NCBI RefSeq assembly: GCF_044466355.1
Contig: NZ_JBITMQ010000010.1
Coordinates: 301,713-365,712, forward strand
Length of the DNA stretch: 64,000 nt
Origin: Actinophytocola sp044466355
GTDB taxonomy: Bacteria; Actinomycetota; Actinomycetes; Mycobacteriales; Pseudonocardiaceae
Direction of reading: 5' to 3'
The position numbers and the translations under genes were made by a program. Below the pieces are notes generated by a model that saw only the letters and a program-made list of their open reading frames with translations, had not been told where the DNA came from and ran no database searches. This document shows positions 25,655-36,107 of this stretch, in pieces (position 1 is the stretch's first letter; each line of letters starts with the position of its first letter).

Positions 25655-25753
25655 ACGGCCTCTGACCTGCGTCGACTGGCGGCGCCACGTGCGCGTGCTT
25701 AGGGTGACACGGAGGGAGCTGAGTGTCATACGCGCTGGTGGGGAGGCCGTCCA

Positions 25754-26134
25754 ATGGCGAGTGGCATGCGGTCGGGAAGACACGCTCGGCGTTCCGTCCA
25801 GCCGACGGCGCGGTTGCGTGCGGAGCGGGTCGTCGAGGGCCGGTGGGTGCTGGTGCGCGTCACGGGTGAGCTGGACGGCGTCACGGCCGACACGTTGCGC
25901 GCGACACTCGCCGACGCCGAGGCGGCCGTGTCGCCGCCCGCGCCCGTCGTCGTGGATCTCACGGGGGTGACGTTCCTCGGCCCCGACGGGTTGTCGGTGC
26001 TGGTCGAGCACCACGAACTGTGCGCGGCCATCGGCAGTTCGCTGCTGATCGTGCCGGGCAGCAAGGCGGCGCGCCGCGCCATGACGACCACCGGTCTGCA
26101 CGCGCGCCTCGCGCTCATCCCCGCTCCGCGGTAG
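25754..26134 (+). CDS. STAS-domain protein, atypical anti-sigma antagonist
   Basis: 126 residues with a basic 25-residue N-terminus, then one STAS domain (about 26-118; VLVRVTGELDGVTADTLRATLADAEAAV, PVVVDLTGVTFLGPDGLSVLVEHH). In ordinary antagonists the loop reads DSSG and holds the phosphorylated Ser. Here it reads GPDG, with no Ser or Thr, so control by an anti-sigma kinase through phosphorylation is unlikely. It stands alone; no RsbW-like kinase gene is adjacent. Confidence 0.85.
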   Translation: MASGMRSGRHARRSVQPTARLRAERVVEGRWVLVRVTGELDGVTADTLRATLADAEAAVSPPAPVVVDLTGVTFLGPDGLSVLVEHHELCAAIGSSLLIVPGSKAARRAMTTTGLHARLALIPAPR

Positions 26135-26323
26135 CCCACGGGGGTGAGTCTCACGGATCCCGCGTGATGATCGCGCGGCGCCGTCGTCGTGTCTTCGAGG
26201 GGCGCGGGGCCGCCCGCCCGAACACACGCGGGGTGGGGTCGGGTGGGTGGCCGTGCCGGGTGGCACCGAGGAGTGACACGGGGTTTCGACCTCGTCACGC
26301 GGGAGCGGTGCGCACGGCGCGAA

Positions 26324-26358
26324 GCGGGGGGCGTCGGTCGATGACCGGCGCCCCCCGC
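26324..26358. terminator. Terminator hairpin after the subtilase gene
   Basis: Sixteen-base arms at 26324-26339 and 26343-26358 with a three-base loop; one G-U pair read on the + strand, one mismatch on the minus strand. It lies 27 bases past the end of the leftward subtilase gene. The rest of 26135-26385 holds nothing else I can identify. Confidence 0.6.
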
Positions 26359-26385
26359 CTTCACGTGACTGTCACCAATGGACGA

Positions 26386-27963
<1,578 letters not shown>

Positions 27964-27987
27964 GGCGTGGTTTCTCCTTTTGCAGGG

Positions 27988-28121
27988 CAGCCGAGCCCCG
28001 GCCCTCGTCGGGGCCCGGCTGTGGTTGGAGATCGAGCGATGTTCGCGCGAACACGTTCCACATTTGTTCAATGAGCCCGGTCACACAAGAGAGTGAGACT
28101 GTTCCGCACCGTGCTCTTGTG
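27988..28121. promoter_or_regulatory. Leader hairpin and palindromes upstream of the subtilase gene
   Basis: Three elements. A 13-base hairpin (27988-28000 with 28009-28021, G-U paired on the minus strand) ends close to the ribosome site. TGTTCGCGCGAACA at 28040-28053 is a perfect 14-base palindrome suited to a dimeric regulator. CACAAGAG (28084-28091) and CTCTTGTG (28114-28121) form a dyad. I see no coding frame in 27964-28235. Confidence 0.5.
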
Positions 28122-28235
28122 AACGTTTGCTCGCCCCCTGTGAAGAAGTTGAGCCAAGCGGCGCAACAGATTCGTCCGCATGCCACGTCCCGTTTCGCGG
28201 TCCGCTCCCTCGGGGCCACGGGCCGCGAGCGTCTT

Positions 28236-29159
28236 TCAGGGCATCGAGCCGATCTCCTCGAACGCCTGCCGTGCGGTCCTGGTGACCGCCATCGCCGCGC
28301 CGACCAGTTCGAGCAGGTCCTGTCCGCTCGCCAACAGCGCGGTCAGCCGGTCCGCCGTCCGCTCGCCCGCCGTCACCGCGATCGCCACGCACCTCGGGAT
28401 CGCCGCGGCGACGCTCTGCCCGAGCGTCGCCGACGCCCGCGCGATCGCCTCCACCATGATCGGGACGATCGCGGCGACGGCCTCGGCGACGATCCACGTC
28501 ACGGCGCGGACCACCCGTGCGGCCGCGTCGGCCGCACCGGTCAGCGCGTCGGCGAGCACGGTACCGCTCCCGGCGAGCACGGTGAGCCCGTCGGCGAACC
28601 CGGAGTGCGGGTGCGCCGTGGCCCTGCGGTAGGTGGCCGCGGCCGCCGCCACGTCCGCCGCGGCACGCTCGAACTCCAGCGCCGCCTCGGTCACCGGGGC
28701 CGGGTTGCCGCGCAGCTGGTTCAGGGGCTCGGCGAGGAACGACACGAACGGTGTCAGCCAGCCGAGTCCGGCGACGTCCATACCGGACAGTGGGACGGCG
28801 GTGCCCGGGAGGACGTGGTCGGCGCCGACGGCGTCGGCGAGCCACGTCTTCTGCCGCACGGCCTCGGCGACGGCGACGAGGGCGGTGAGCTCGGTGGGCG
28901 GGCCGTCGACGGCCTGCCCACCCGGGGCCGCGTCGCCGCGGCGCAGCGCCGCGCTCAGTGCGTCCGATGTGGACACCGCGACGGTGATGGCCGCGGCGGT
29001 CTCGGCCATGGCGTCCCGCAGCCCGGCGACGACGAACTGCGTGAAGGCGCCGAGCGGCCGGTCACCGAGCGCGTCCGGCAGCTGCTCGGCGACGACCGCC
29101 AGCTGGTCGGCGACGACGTCGAGGCTGCCGGCGTGCGCCTCCCCCGGCCGCTCGGTCAC
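28236..29159 (-). CDS. Ala-rich helical protein paired with YbaB-like protein
   Basis: 307 residues from the GTG at 29159, which overlaps the upstream stop as GTGA. Very rich in Ala, long helices without breaks (VADQLAVVAEQLPDAL, AALEFERAAADVAAAAATYRRA) and a moderately hydrophobic stretch (VVRAVTWIVAEAVAAIVPIMVEAI, about 225-250). There is no signal peptide. The layout recalls WXG100/ESX-associated or toxin-delivery helical proteins, which in actinomycetes often sit behind YbaB/EbfC-like genes, but I see no WxG motif. Function unknown. Confidence 0.65.
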   Translation of the reverse strand: MTERPGEAHAGSLDVVADQLAVVAEQLPDALGDRPLGAFTQFVVAGLRDAMAETAAAITVAVSTSDALSAALRRGDAAPGGQAVDGPPTELTALVAVAEAVRQKTWLADAVGADHVLPGTAVPLSGMDVAGLGWLTPFVSFLAEPLNQLRGNPAPVTEAALEFERAAADVAAAAATYRRATAHPHSGFADGLTVLAGSGTVLADALTGAADAAARVVRAVTWIVAEAVAAIVPIMVEAIARASATLGQSVAAAIPRCVAIAVTAGERTADRLTALLASGQDLLELVGAAMAVTRTARQAFEEIGSMP

Positions 29160-29503
29160 CGCGGTGGGCCCGGCGGGAGGTGGCGGGTGACGTGCTCGAG
29201 GGCGGGGCCGTGGCCGAGGTAGTCCGCCATGATCGCGGCGACCCGGCCCCCGGCCGCCCGCTGCGCCTCCCCTGCGGTGGCGACGATGAGCCGCGCGAGC
29301 TGTTCGGGTCGCAGTGCGCCCGCGGCCGGGGTCAGGGTGACGCCGTCGAACGCACCGCCCCCGCGGACGGTCACGGTGACCTCGCCGCCCGGCGACGTGG
29401 CCTGCCCGGCCGTGGCGCGCACGGCCGCGCGCACCGCCGCGGCGTTCGCGGCCGTGCGCGCCAGCATCTCCTCGTAGCTCGCGAGCCACCGCGCGGATTC
29501 CAC
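29156..29503 (-). CDS. YbaB/EbfC-family-like protein
   Basis: 115 residues from the GTG at 29503, preceded by AAGGGGG; the open frame reaches 29599 but the extension has no ribosome site. After a helical start (YEEMLARTAANAAAVRAAV), the segment GEVTVTVRGGGAFDGVTLTPAA and a following helix match the YbaB nucleoid-protein fold. In actinomycetes such proteins often pair with helical secreted or membrane-associated partners rather than with DNA repair genes. It is coupled to the Ala-rich gene downstream. Confidence 0.75.
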   Translation of the reverse strand: MESARWLASYEEMLARTAANAAAVRAAVRATAGQATSPGGEVTVTVRGGGAFDGVTLTPAAGALRPEQLARLIVATAGEAQRAAGGRVAAIMADYLGHGPALEHVTRHLPPGPPR

Positions 29504-29612
29504 CTCGTCGCCCCCTTCGCTCGGTCCGCCGATGCTCGGAGCGGGGGCGGCGGTGAGCCAGGCCAGGTCACCGGCCATATCTGGCCGGTGCGCGCTCACC
29601 AGCGAGAACGGG

Positions 29613-31898
29613 TCAGCGGCCGACCGCGAACCGGTTCGCGAGGTGGTCCTGCAGGCGGGCGTGGCGGAACTGGTAGACCGCGCCTGCGCGGCGCAGCACC
29701 CCCCGCCGGTACGCGTCGTCGAGGAACGCGTGGACGGCGACCGGCAGGCGCCCGGTCAGCGGCAGCCACACGCGGGCGAACAGCACCCACTGACCCCACG
29801 CGGTCAGGGCGAGCGCGAACCCGAACGCGCCGCCGATCCCGCCCGTCAACCCGAACGAGAGGCCGAACAACGGGTTCCATTCGAAGGTCAGGCCGAACAG
29901 GCACCCGGGTGGCAGGGTGTTCAGCAGCGTCACCGCGAGCCAGCTCGTGGCCGCGACGGCGACCGCGAAGCTCGGCCCGAACACGAGGACCTGCACGACC
30001 ACGGTCCTGCGGTTCACGCGCAGCAGTTCGGCCGGGCTGCCCACGGAGGTGATGTCGAGCGGCGTCTCCCCCAGCGCCATGAGCCCGAACACGAGGCCCG
30101 CGGCGAGCGCGAACACGACCGCGAAGATCAGCGCGTCGGCGATCCCGACCACGATCCCGCGGCCCTGGCCGGCCAACAGGGCACGCACCGACTCGCGCAT
30201 GAGGCCGAGCACGAACCCGAGAATGGCCCCGCCCAGCGCCCCGATGCGGAAGCGGGTCGTGAAGTGGCCCCGCCGGTACACACCGCGCCGGAACCGCACG
30301 CGCACGCGGGAGGGCTGGAGCACCCCCGGCAGGCGTCTGGCGGCGAGCCCGTACGCCAGTCCGAACACGAGCCCCGCGGTGACCCCGAGCAGCACCCCGA
30401 ACACCACCTGCGGCCCGTTGACGGCGCGGGTGATGGCGGTCTCGACGACGATGTCCGTCACCGCGACCCCCACCGCGACGAGGACGCTGACCACGAGCAC
30501 GCGGACGATCCGGCTGAGGGAGGCGCCGAACTGCCACCACGCGATGTCGTGCGTGCCGAGGCGGGTGAGGTGGTGGGCGAGGTGGCCGAGCCAGTGCTCG
30601 ACGCGTTCCGGGTCGAACCGGTGGTCGTCGGCCTGGTTCCGGTAGACGGTGGGCACGAAGTTGCCGAGCAGGTGCTCCTCCACGGACTCCGCCGTGGGGA
30701 ACCGGGTGGTGTCCAGCAGGACGGCCGGGTCGTGGTCGGGAGTGTCGCTGTAGACGGTGCGGGCCAGGCCGACCATCAGCGGCGTCGTCAGCACCCGCGT
30801 GAGGTTCGTGCTCGCCGTGCTGTGCGGGTGGTCGCGCAGCTCGGCGAGGACCGGCGCCCAGGCGGCACCGTTCCGTTTGCGGGTGGTGCGGGGCAGGTAG
30901 TCGGCGAGGTCGGTCAGGGTCAGGTCGGTCATCCGGACCCCGGCCGCGGCGGTGAGCACGTCGGTCCCGGCGACGGCGGCGGCGTACTCCTCGGGACGGC
31001 TGGTCAACAGCAGCGGCAGGGTGGTGCCGTTGAGCGCCTCCAGCGCCGCCCGGTGCAGCCCGCCCGCGATCTCGTCGAACCCGTCGAGCACGGGCAGGAT
31101 CCGGTCGGTCGCGACGAGGGCGGCGGCGAGCGTCGACCCGTCGGGGCCGGGCGCGCTCAGCCCGGGGTGGTCACGCAGGAGCTGTTCGGTCAGCCAGTCG
31201 CGCAGCGGCGTCGTCGTGGGCTGCCACGACGACAGGCCGAAGATCACCGGCACGGGGTCGTCCGGCGCGCGGTCCTTCACCAGCTCCAGCACGAACCGCA
31301 ACGTCAGGATCGTCTTCCCGGACCCGGCACGGCCGAGCACCACCAGCCGCCCGGACTCGACCCTGCGGTAGACGTCCACGATGTCGCCCAGCTGCCCGGA
31401 GAGGTCGAGTGGCGCGGCCCGTCCGCCCGCCCCGGCCCGGCGGATGTTGGCCCACGAGTCGATCAGGTCCCCGTCCACCGTCCGCCACCGCACCGGCAGC
31501 GGGAACGGGTCGTGGATCTGGCGCTGTTCCTCCTCCCGCTGCCAGCGGGCGCGGACCGCGTGCGCGAGCTGCCCGGCGGCCTCGGCGAGCCGGGCGTCCA
31601 CTGCGGACACCGGCGGGGACACCGGCGGGGACACCGGCGGGGACACCGGCTTCGGTCCGGGCTCCCGCTCCCCGGCGACGTGCCCGGCGGCGGCGAACAA
31701 CTCCCCGCGCTCGGTGCCGTCCAGCGCCAGCGCCTCGGCGAGCCTGCGCACCGTGCCGACACGCGGGTCGCCGCGCTCGCCGGTCTCCAGCCCGCGGATC
31801 GTGCGCACCCCCAGCTCGGACCGCTCGGCGAGACCTTCCTGCGTCATCCCCGCCCGCAACCGCAGCTGCCGCAACAACGCGCCGAACTGGCTGGCCAC
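29613..31898 (-). CDS. HTH-NACHT NTPase with C-terminal membrane domain
   Basis: 761 residues from the GTG at 31898 with GAGAGG upstream. An XRE-type helix-turn-helix (about 5-60; LRLRAGMTQEGLAERSELGVRTI) precedes a linker with three SPPV repeats (encoded by tandem 12-base units). The NACHT NTPase has Walker A GRAGSGKT (189-196) and Walker B LDGFDE (271-276). From about 435 to 705 there are many Gly/Phe/Val-rich membrane segments. The C-terminal end is soluble. Such fusions are common in actinomycetes; related NACHT proteins include anti-phage sensors, but a regulatory or signalling role is equally possible. Confidence 0.88.
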   Translation of the reverse strand: MASQFGALLRQLRLRAGMTQEGLAERSELGVRTIRGLETGERGDPRVGTVRRLAEALALDGTERGELFAAAGHVAGEREPGPKPVSPPVSPPVSPPVSAVDARLAEAAGQLAHAVRARWQREEEQRQIHDPFPLPVRWRTVDGDLIDSWANIRRAGAGGRAAPLDLSGQLGDIVDVYRRVESGRLVVLGRAGSGKTILTLRFVLELVKDRAPDDPVPVIFGLSSWQPTTTPLRDWLTEQLLRDHPGLSAPGPDGSTLAAALVATDRILPVLDGFDEIAGGLHRAALEALNGTTLPLLLTSRPEEYAAAVAGTDVLTAAAGVRMTDLTLTDLADYLPRTTRKRNGAAWAPVLAELRDHPHSTASTNLTRVLTTPLMVGLARTVYSDTPDHDPAVLLDTTRFPTAESVEEHLLGNFVPTVYRNQADDHRFDPERVEHWLGHLAHHLTRLGTHDIAWWQFGASLSRIVRVLVVSVLVAVGVAVTDIVVETAITRAVNGPQVVFGVLLGVTAGLVFGLAYGLAARRLPGVLQPSRVRVRFRRGVYRRGHFTTRFRIGALGGAILGFVLGLMRESVRALLAGQGRGIVVGIADALIFAVVFALAAGLVFGLMALGETPLDITSVGSPAELLRVNRRTVVVQVLVFGPSFAVAVAATSWLAVTLLNTLPPGCLFGLTFEWNPLFGLSFGLTGGIGGAFGFALALTAWGQWVLFARVWLPLTGRLPVAVHAFLDDAYRRGVLRRAGAVYQFRHARLQDHLANRFAVGR

Positions 31899-31985
31899 AT
31901 CACGCCTCTCGGGTCGAGCACCGCAGGGCTCCGACCCTATCGAGGCAGCGAGTCATCGAGCGTTACCGGCACCGGCCGGGCGGGC

Positions 31986-34124
31986 TCAGAACCGCAGCCA
32001 CGTTCCCGCGAGGTCCTGCTGCTCGACGCCGGGCAGCGTGTGGTCGCACACGCCCGACGGGAAGATGTCGCGCAGCCGCGCCCATTCCGCGTCGGTGACG
32101 TCGTAGTCCGCGCGGTCCGGGGCGGTCAGGCGACATTTGATCACGTCCGCCGCGACGTCCGCCCCGGCCACCTCGCGGGGGAACGACCCCGACGGGTACA
32201 GGCGTTCGCACGTGCTCGCCGGGTCGCGGTCCAGTGGCTGGGCCACGAACTCCGGCGAGGCCGTGCGGGTGTTGCAGCCCTCGCGCAGCGAGGCGGGCTT
32301 GGCCCGCACGATCTTGTCGATCCTCGGCGCGTGCGACGTGTCCCGGTCGAGCGCGGTGAGCCAGCGGTCCATCTGCGTGATCGCGTGTCGCACCATCGGG
32401 CTCGCCGTGCTGAGGTAGCCGTGGCGGCCGTCCTCGAGGAGGCTGACCCGGTTCGCCGACGTGCCGTTGGCCTTCTCGAGCCGCGCCCGCATCGAGAAGC
32501 TGTGGTAGCGGACGTGGATGTCGCCGTTGGGCGCGTCGTCGAAGTAGGCGCGGTAGTCGATGATCGGGATGTCCGCGAGCCCGCCGCCGCCGTTGGTCAG
32601 CCTGCCGGTCCGGTACGCCGCGCGGACCGCGGACAGGTCCGCCTCCGTCCGCGCGGGCACGATGTTCGCGTCCGCGTCGAAGCCGCCGACGCCCTCGTTG
32701 AGGTCCAGGAACTGTTCGGCCGTGATGGTGCCGTCGCGCAGGGCGGCGAGCCCGTACTGCACGCCGACGTTGTCCAGCGGCCTGCGGGCGAACCCGGTGG
32801 CCGGGTCGGCGCCGTAGACGTTGACCGCGTGGTCGTACACGTCGCAGCGCGCGCCGTCCGGATTGGTCTCCGGGTCGTAGCGCAGGTCCGGCGGCAGGAC
32901 GCCGCAGAACACGCGCGGGTCGATGCGGCGGGCGCCCTGCGCCACGTTGGGCGCGGTCGCGTAGGTGACGAAGCCGGTGACCGCGCGCTTCTGCTCGGCG
33001 GTCCACCCGTCCGCGCCGGAGAGCCAGGTGTCGAGCAGCCACGCGTCGGTGATCATGTACACGGTGCCGAACCCGACCTCGGGGAACGAGCACGACGGGA
33101 TGATGCCGTCGAAGATCCCCGGGTAGTTGTCGGCGATCTGGTGCGCCTGGTACGAGCCGCCGGAGCAGCCGTAACCGATCGTGTGCCGCGGCGGGCCGTA
33201 GCGCTCGACGAACCGCTCCTTGACCATCATCGCGGTCTCGGCCGCGGTCAGGTCCGAGCAGTTCATGCCGAACACGTTCAACGACGACGACACGACCGCG
33301 AAGCCCTGTCCGAGCATGAACGCGTCGTCGACGCCGCCGGTGGCGTTGCCCTGCCGGTACCAGCCGCCGGTGCAGCCGCCGCCGAGCGTGTAGATCGCGC
33401 TTCCGTTCCACCCGGCGGGCCGGTCGAACGGCGTCGGCTCCGGTTCGGTGAGCGGGTCGTGCAGCACCGTGGACTGGTAGATGCCGCGGTTCACGGTGCC
33501 GGTCTCCATGCGCACGATGAACGGCACGGTGTCGCCGCGCGCCGTGGTGGTGGTCGCGAGGTCGTCCGGGTAGTCCGTGGCGCCCCGCGGCCACGGGCGG
33601 TACCGGGCTCCGGTCGTGCGGTAGAAGTGGTCGGCCCTGGTGGCGGTCGAGCAGTCGTCGTCGAGCGGTGCGCCGAGGGTCTGTCCGAGTACCGGGAGCC
33701 GGAAGGTCCCGGTCTCGCACACGAACGGCCGCTGGTGCGGGCCGGAGAACACCGGGCCCTCGATCGGGTGGTTGACCAGCCGCGACGCCACCGGCGGGTG
33801 GCCGGGCGCGTACGCGACGATCCGGTTGTCGCCGAGACGGAGGCCGTCGACCAGCCCGGTCAACGTGCGGGAGGCGGGATCCCACCGGAACGCGCTGGTC
33901 ACGTCGGTGCCGTTGCGGGTGATCCGGGTCGACGCCGGCGCGGACACCCGCAGCAGCGCGTCACCACCGGTCACGGTGTCCGGGCGGCCGGACAGCACCG
34001 TGATGGCCGGACCGGCGCCCGGGGAGGCGGCCGCGACGGACGGCGCCAGCAGCACGGGCGGCGCCAGCAACAGGGCCAGCACGGCGACCACCAGCCGGAC
34101 CGGGACGGCGTTGTTCTGTGGCAC
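31986..34124 (-). CDS. Secreted DUF6351-like protein, alpha/beta-hydrolase-like
   Basis: 712 residues from the GTG at 34124 with GAGGGA upstream. Signal peptide (about 1-33, hydrophobic core LVVAVLALLLAPPVLLAP). An N-terminal Ig-like beta domain (about 40-125) leads into a large domain with HTIGYGCSGGSYQAHQIADNYPG, which resembles a nucleophile elbow, and IPIIDYRAYFDD and RHGYLSTASP later. The pattern is one I remember as DUF6351. Probably an exported hydrolase acting on a polymer or lipid. No partner gene is adjacent; the leftward NTPase gene follows after 87 bases. Confidence 0.82.
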   Translation of the reverse strand: MPQNNAVPVRLVVAVLALLLAPPVLLAPSVAAASPGAGPAITVLSGRPDTVTGGDALLRVSAPASTRITRNGTDVTSAFRWDPASRTLTGLVDGLRLGDNRIVAYAPGHPPVASRLVNHPIEGPVFSGPHQRPFVCETGTFRLPVLGQTLGAPLDDDCSTATRADHFYRTTGARYRPWPRGATDYPDDLATTTTARGDTVPFIVRMETGTVNRGIYQSTVLHDPLTEPEPTPFDRPAGWNGSAIYTLGGGCTGGWYRQGNATGGVDDAFMLGQGFAVVSSSLNVFGMNCSDLTAAETAMMVKERFVERYGPPRHTIGYGCSGGSYQAHQIADNYPGIFDGIIPSCSFPEVGFGTVYMITDAWLLDTWLSGADGWTAEQKRAVTGFVTYATAPNVAQGARRIDPRVFCGVLPPDLRYDPETNPDGARCDVYDHAVNVYGADPATGFARRPLDNVGVQYGLAALRDGTITAEQFLDLNEGVGGFDADANIVPARTEADLSAVRAAYRTGRLTNGGGGLADIPIIDYRAYFDDAPNGDIHVRYHSFSMRARLEKANGTSANRVSLLEDGRHGYLSTASPMVRHAITQMDRWLTALDRDTSHAPRIDKIVRAKPASLREGCNTRTASPEFVAQPLDRDPASTCERLYPSGSFPREVAGADVAADVIKCRLTAPDRADYDVTDAEWARLRDIFPSGVCDHTLPGVEQQDLAGTWLRF

Positions 34125-34192
34125 GGGTTCCCTCGCTCACGGCGTCGTGGATGATCACCCGTGAGCAACTTACGAAGAAGCGACGACCATGG

Positions 34193-35149
34193 TCAAGGTT
34201 TCCCCGCGCGCACGCGTGCCAGGACGCGGTCCCAGTCTGCGAGGAAACGGCCCAGCCCGAACCGCCGCAACGCGTACTCCCGCGCCTTCTTGCCCAGCTG
34301 CGCGGCCCGCTCTGGCTCCGCGACCAGTTCCCGCACCCCGTCCGCCAGCACGTCGAGCCGGGTCGACAGCACACCGGCCTCCCGGGGCACGGCCTCGACC
34401 GCCTCGGTGGCGGCGAGGCACACCACCGGCATGCCGATCTGCATCGCCTCGATCAGCGACAGGCCCAGCGACGTCCAGCGCGGCAGGTGCAGGTAGACGC
34501 GGCGCCGGGCCAGCTCGGGGTGGAGCCGGTCGTGCGGCAGGTCGCCGTGGCACGTGAGCCGGTCGGCGCCGATCCCTACCACGTCTCCCAGGCCGTCGAG
34601 CCCCATGCCGAACACGTCGAGCGGCGCGACGTCGGCGAACCGGGGCAGCAGGTCGGTGCCGGTGATCCGCCACCGCCGCACGGGCTCGTTGGTCACCACG
34701 CCGACCCTGGGCAGCTCGCCGGTGTACCGGGCGGCGGGTTCGACGACGCCGTGCTCGACGACCGTCGTGGGAGCCGTGCCGTTGTCCCACATCCACGCGT
34801 TGAAGTGGGTGACGTGGGCGACGAGCACGTCGTCGCGTTCGGACAGCGGGTGCGGGGTGCCCTTGGGCGTGTTGTGCTCGACGAACACGGCAGGCACGTC
34901 CCGTCCCGGGGTGCGGCCGAGCCACCGCTGCGCCAGCTCGATCTCCTCGGTCCGCTGCAGGACCACCACGTCGACGTCGGTGTCCGCGAGCCGCTCGGGC
35001 ACGATCTCCTCGGTGGCGGGCCAGTCACGGCCGCAGCGGCCGCCACCCCACGGGCCGCCCTCGGGCAGCGTCGGCAGGAGGTAGCGGTGGTCGCCGCGGA
35101 CGAAGGCGTCGGTCCACGAACCGTGGACGTGCCAGAGCAACACGTTCAT
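34193..35149 (-). CDS. Glycosyltransferase (GT4-like), heptose locus
   Basis: 318 residues. The N-terminus MNVLLWHVHGSWTDAFVRG is characteristic of a glycosyltransferase I have seen in actinobacterial nucleotide-heptose loci. The C-terminal half has the GT-B sugar-nucleotide site, HLPRWTSLGLSLIEAMQIGMPVV (E-x7-E type), followed by ALRRFGLGRFLADWD. Cytoplasmic, no membrane helix. Its start is 49 bases from the divergent GT9 gene. The related heptose operon lies at 48346-57832, separated from it by the amino-acid biosynthetic operon. Acceptor unknown. Confidence 0.85.
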   Translation of the reverse strand: MNVLLWHVHGSWTDAFVRGDHRYLLPTLPEGGPWGGGRCGRDWPATEEIVPERLADTDVDVVVLQRTEEIELAQRWLGRTPGRDVPAVFVEHNTPKGTPHPLSERDDVLVAHVTHFNAWMWDNGTAPTTVVEHGVVEPAARYTGELPRVGVVTNEPVRRWRITGTDLLPRFADVAPLDVFGMGLDGLGDVVGIGADRLTCHGDLPHDRLHPELARRRVYLHLPRWTSLGLSLIEAMQIGMPVVCLAATEAVEAVPREAGVLSTRLDVLADGVRELVAEPERAAQLGKKAREYALRRFGLGRFLADWDRVLARVRAGKP

Positions 35150-35198
35150 GTTTCCCGGGTTCCCGCGTACGGGAGGTGAAAACGGGTACCTGCCGGGC

Positions 35199-36092
35199 AT
35201 GCTCGTGTTGCGTGCGCTCGGGATCGGGGACCTGCTCGTCGCGGTCCCCGCGCTGCGCGGTCTGCGCGCGGTGACCGACCGGCTGGTGCTGGCGGCGCCG
35301 TCGTGGTTGACGCCGTTGGTGGCGCTGACCGGGTGCGTGGACGAGTCGCTGCCGACACCGGGGTTGGGGTCCCTGCGGTATCGGTCGCCGGACGTGGCCG
35401 TGAACCTGCACGGCGCTGGGCCGGAGAGCATCGCCGACCTGCTGGCAACCTCACCTGGCCGGGTGTTGACACACCGGCATCCCGCTTTTCCTGCCGTGGC
35501 GGGGCCTGAGTGGGTCGCGGAGCAGCACGAGGTCACGCGGTGGTGCCGTTTGCTTGAGTGGTACGGGATCGCGGCGTCGCCCGAGGACCTGTCGTTGTCG
35601 CGGCCACGAGTGGCGAGTGTGGCGCCGGGAGCGGTCGTCGTGCATCCGGGGGCGAGCGAGGCCGCGCGACGGTGGGACGTCGACGGGTTCGCCGCTGTGG
35701 CACGTGCTCTGGCCGTGGACCACCGGGTGGTCGTGACCGGGAGTGCCGCCGAGCGGGACCTTGCCCGCGCGGTGGCCGCTCGGGCCGGCTTGCCGGAGTC
35801 CGCTGTGCTGGCTGGGCGGTTGGACCTCGCGCGGCTGGCGGCCGCGGTGGCTGACGCTGCGGCGGTGGTGTGCAACGACACCGGGGTGGGGCATCTCGCC
35901 ACCGCCTACGGGGTGCCGTCGGTGGTGTTGTTCGGGCCCACGCCACCCGAGCGGTGGGGGCCGCCGCCGGAACGCGCACGGCACGTGGCGCTGCGGACCG
36001 GCACGATCACGGCCGCCGACGTGCTCGCCGCGGCGGCGCGGGTGACCGGCGCTGCCCCGCCAGGACGCCCCGGAGTGCCCCGGCGCCGGTGA
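35199..36092 (+). CDS. GT9 glycosyltransferase (heptosyltransferase-like)
   Basis: 297 residues from the ATG at 35199 (MLVLRALGIGDLLVAVPALRGLR, the usual family start). Upstream in-frame ATG at 35148 would overlap the divergent gene. VVVHPGASEAARRWDVDGFAAVARAL and VCNDTGVGHLATAYGVPSVVLFGPTPPERWGPP are the GT9 donor-site motifs of ADP-heptose transferases. It is the third GT9 protein in the window and probably acts with the heptose operon at 48-58 kb. It ends 15 bases from the convergent small secreted-peptide gene. Confidence 0.88.
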   Translation: MLVLRALGIGDLLVAVPALRGLRAVTDRLVLAAPSWLTPLVALTGCVDESLPTPGLGSLRYRSPDVAVNLHGAGPESIADLLATSPGRVLTHRHPAFPAVAGPEWVAEQHEVTRWCRLLEWYGIAASPEDLSLSRPRVASVAPGAVVVHPGASEAARRWDVDGFAAVARALAVDHRVVVTGSAAERDLARAVAARAGLPESAVLAGRLDLARLAAAVADAAAVVCNDTGVGHLATAYGVPSVVLFGPTPPERWGPPPERARHVALRTGTITAADVLAAAARVTGAAPPGRPGVPRRR

Positions 36093-36107
36093 CGTGCGCC
36101 CCGCGGG

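Noticed and set aside
29532..34154. A 1540-codon open frame on the + strand
   Set aside because: It is antisense to the NACHT ATPase and DUF6351-like genes, has highly repetitive Arg/Gly/Val/Glu composition and no domain motifs. Long antisense frames are expected at this GC content.
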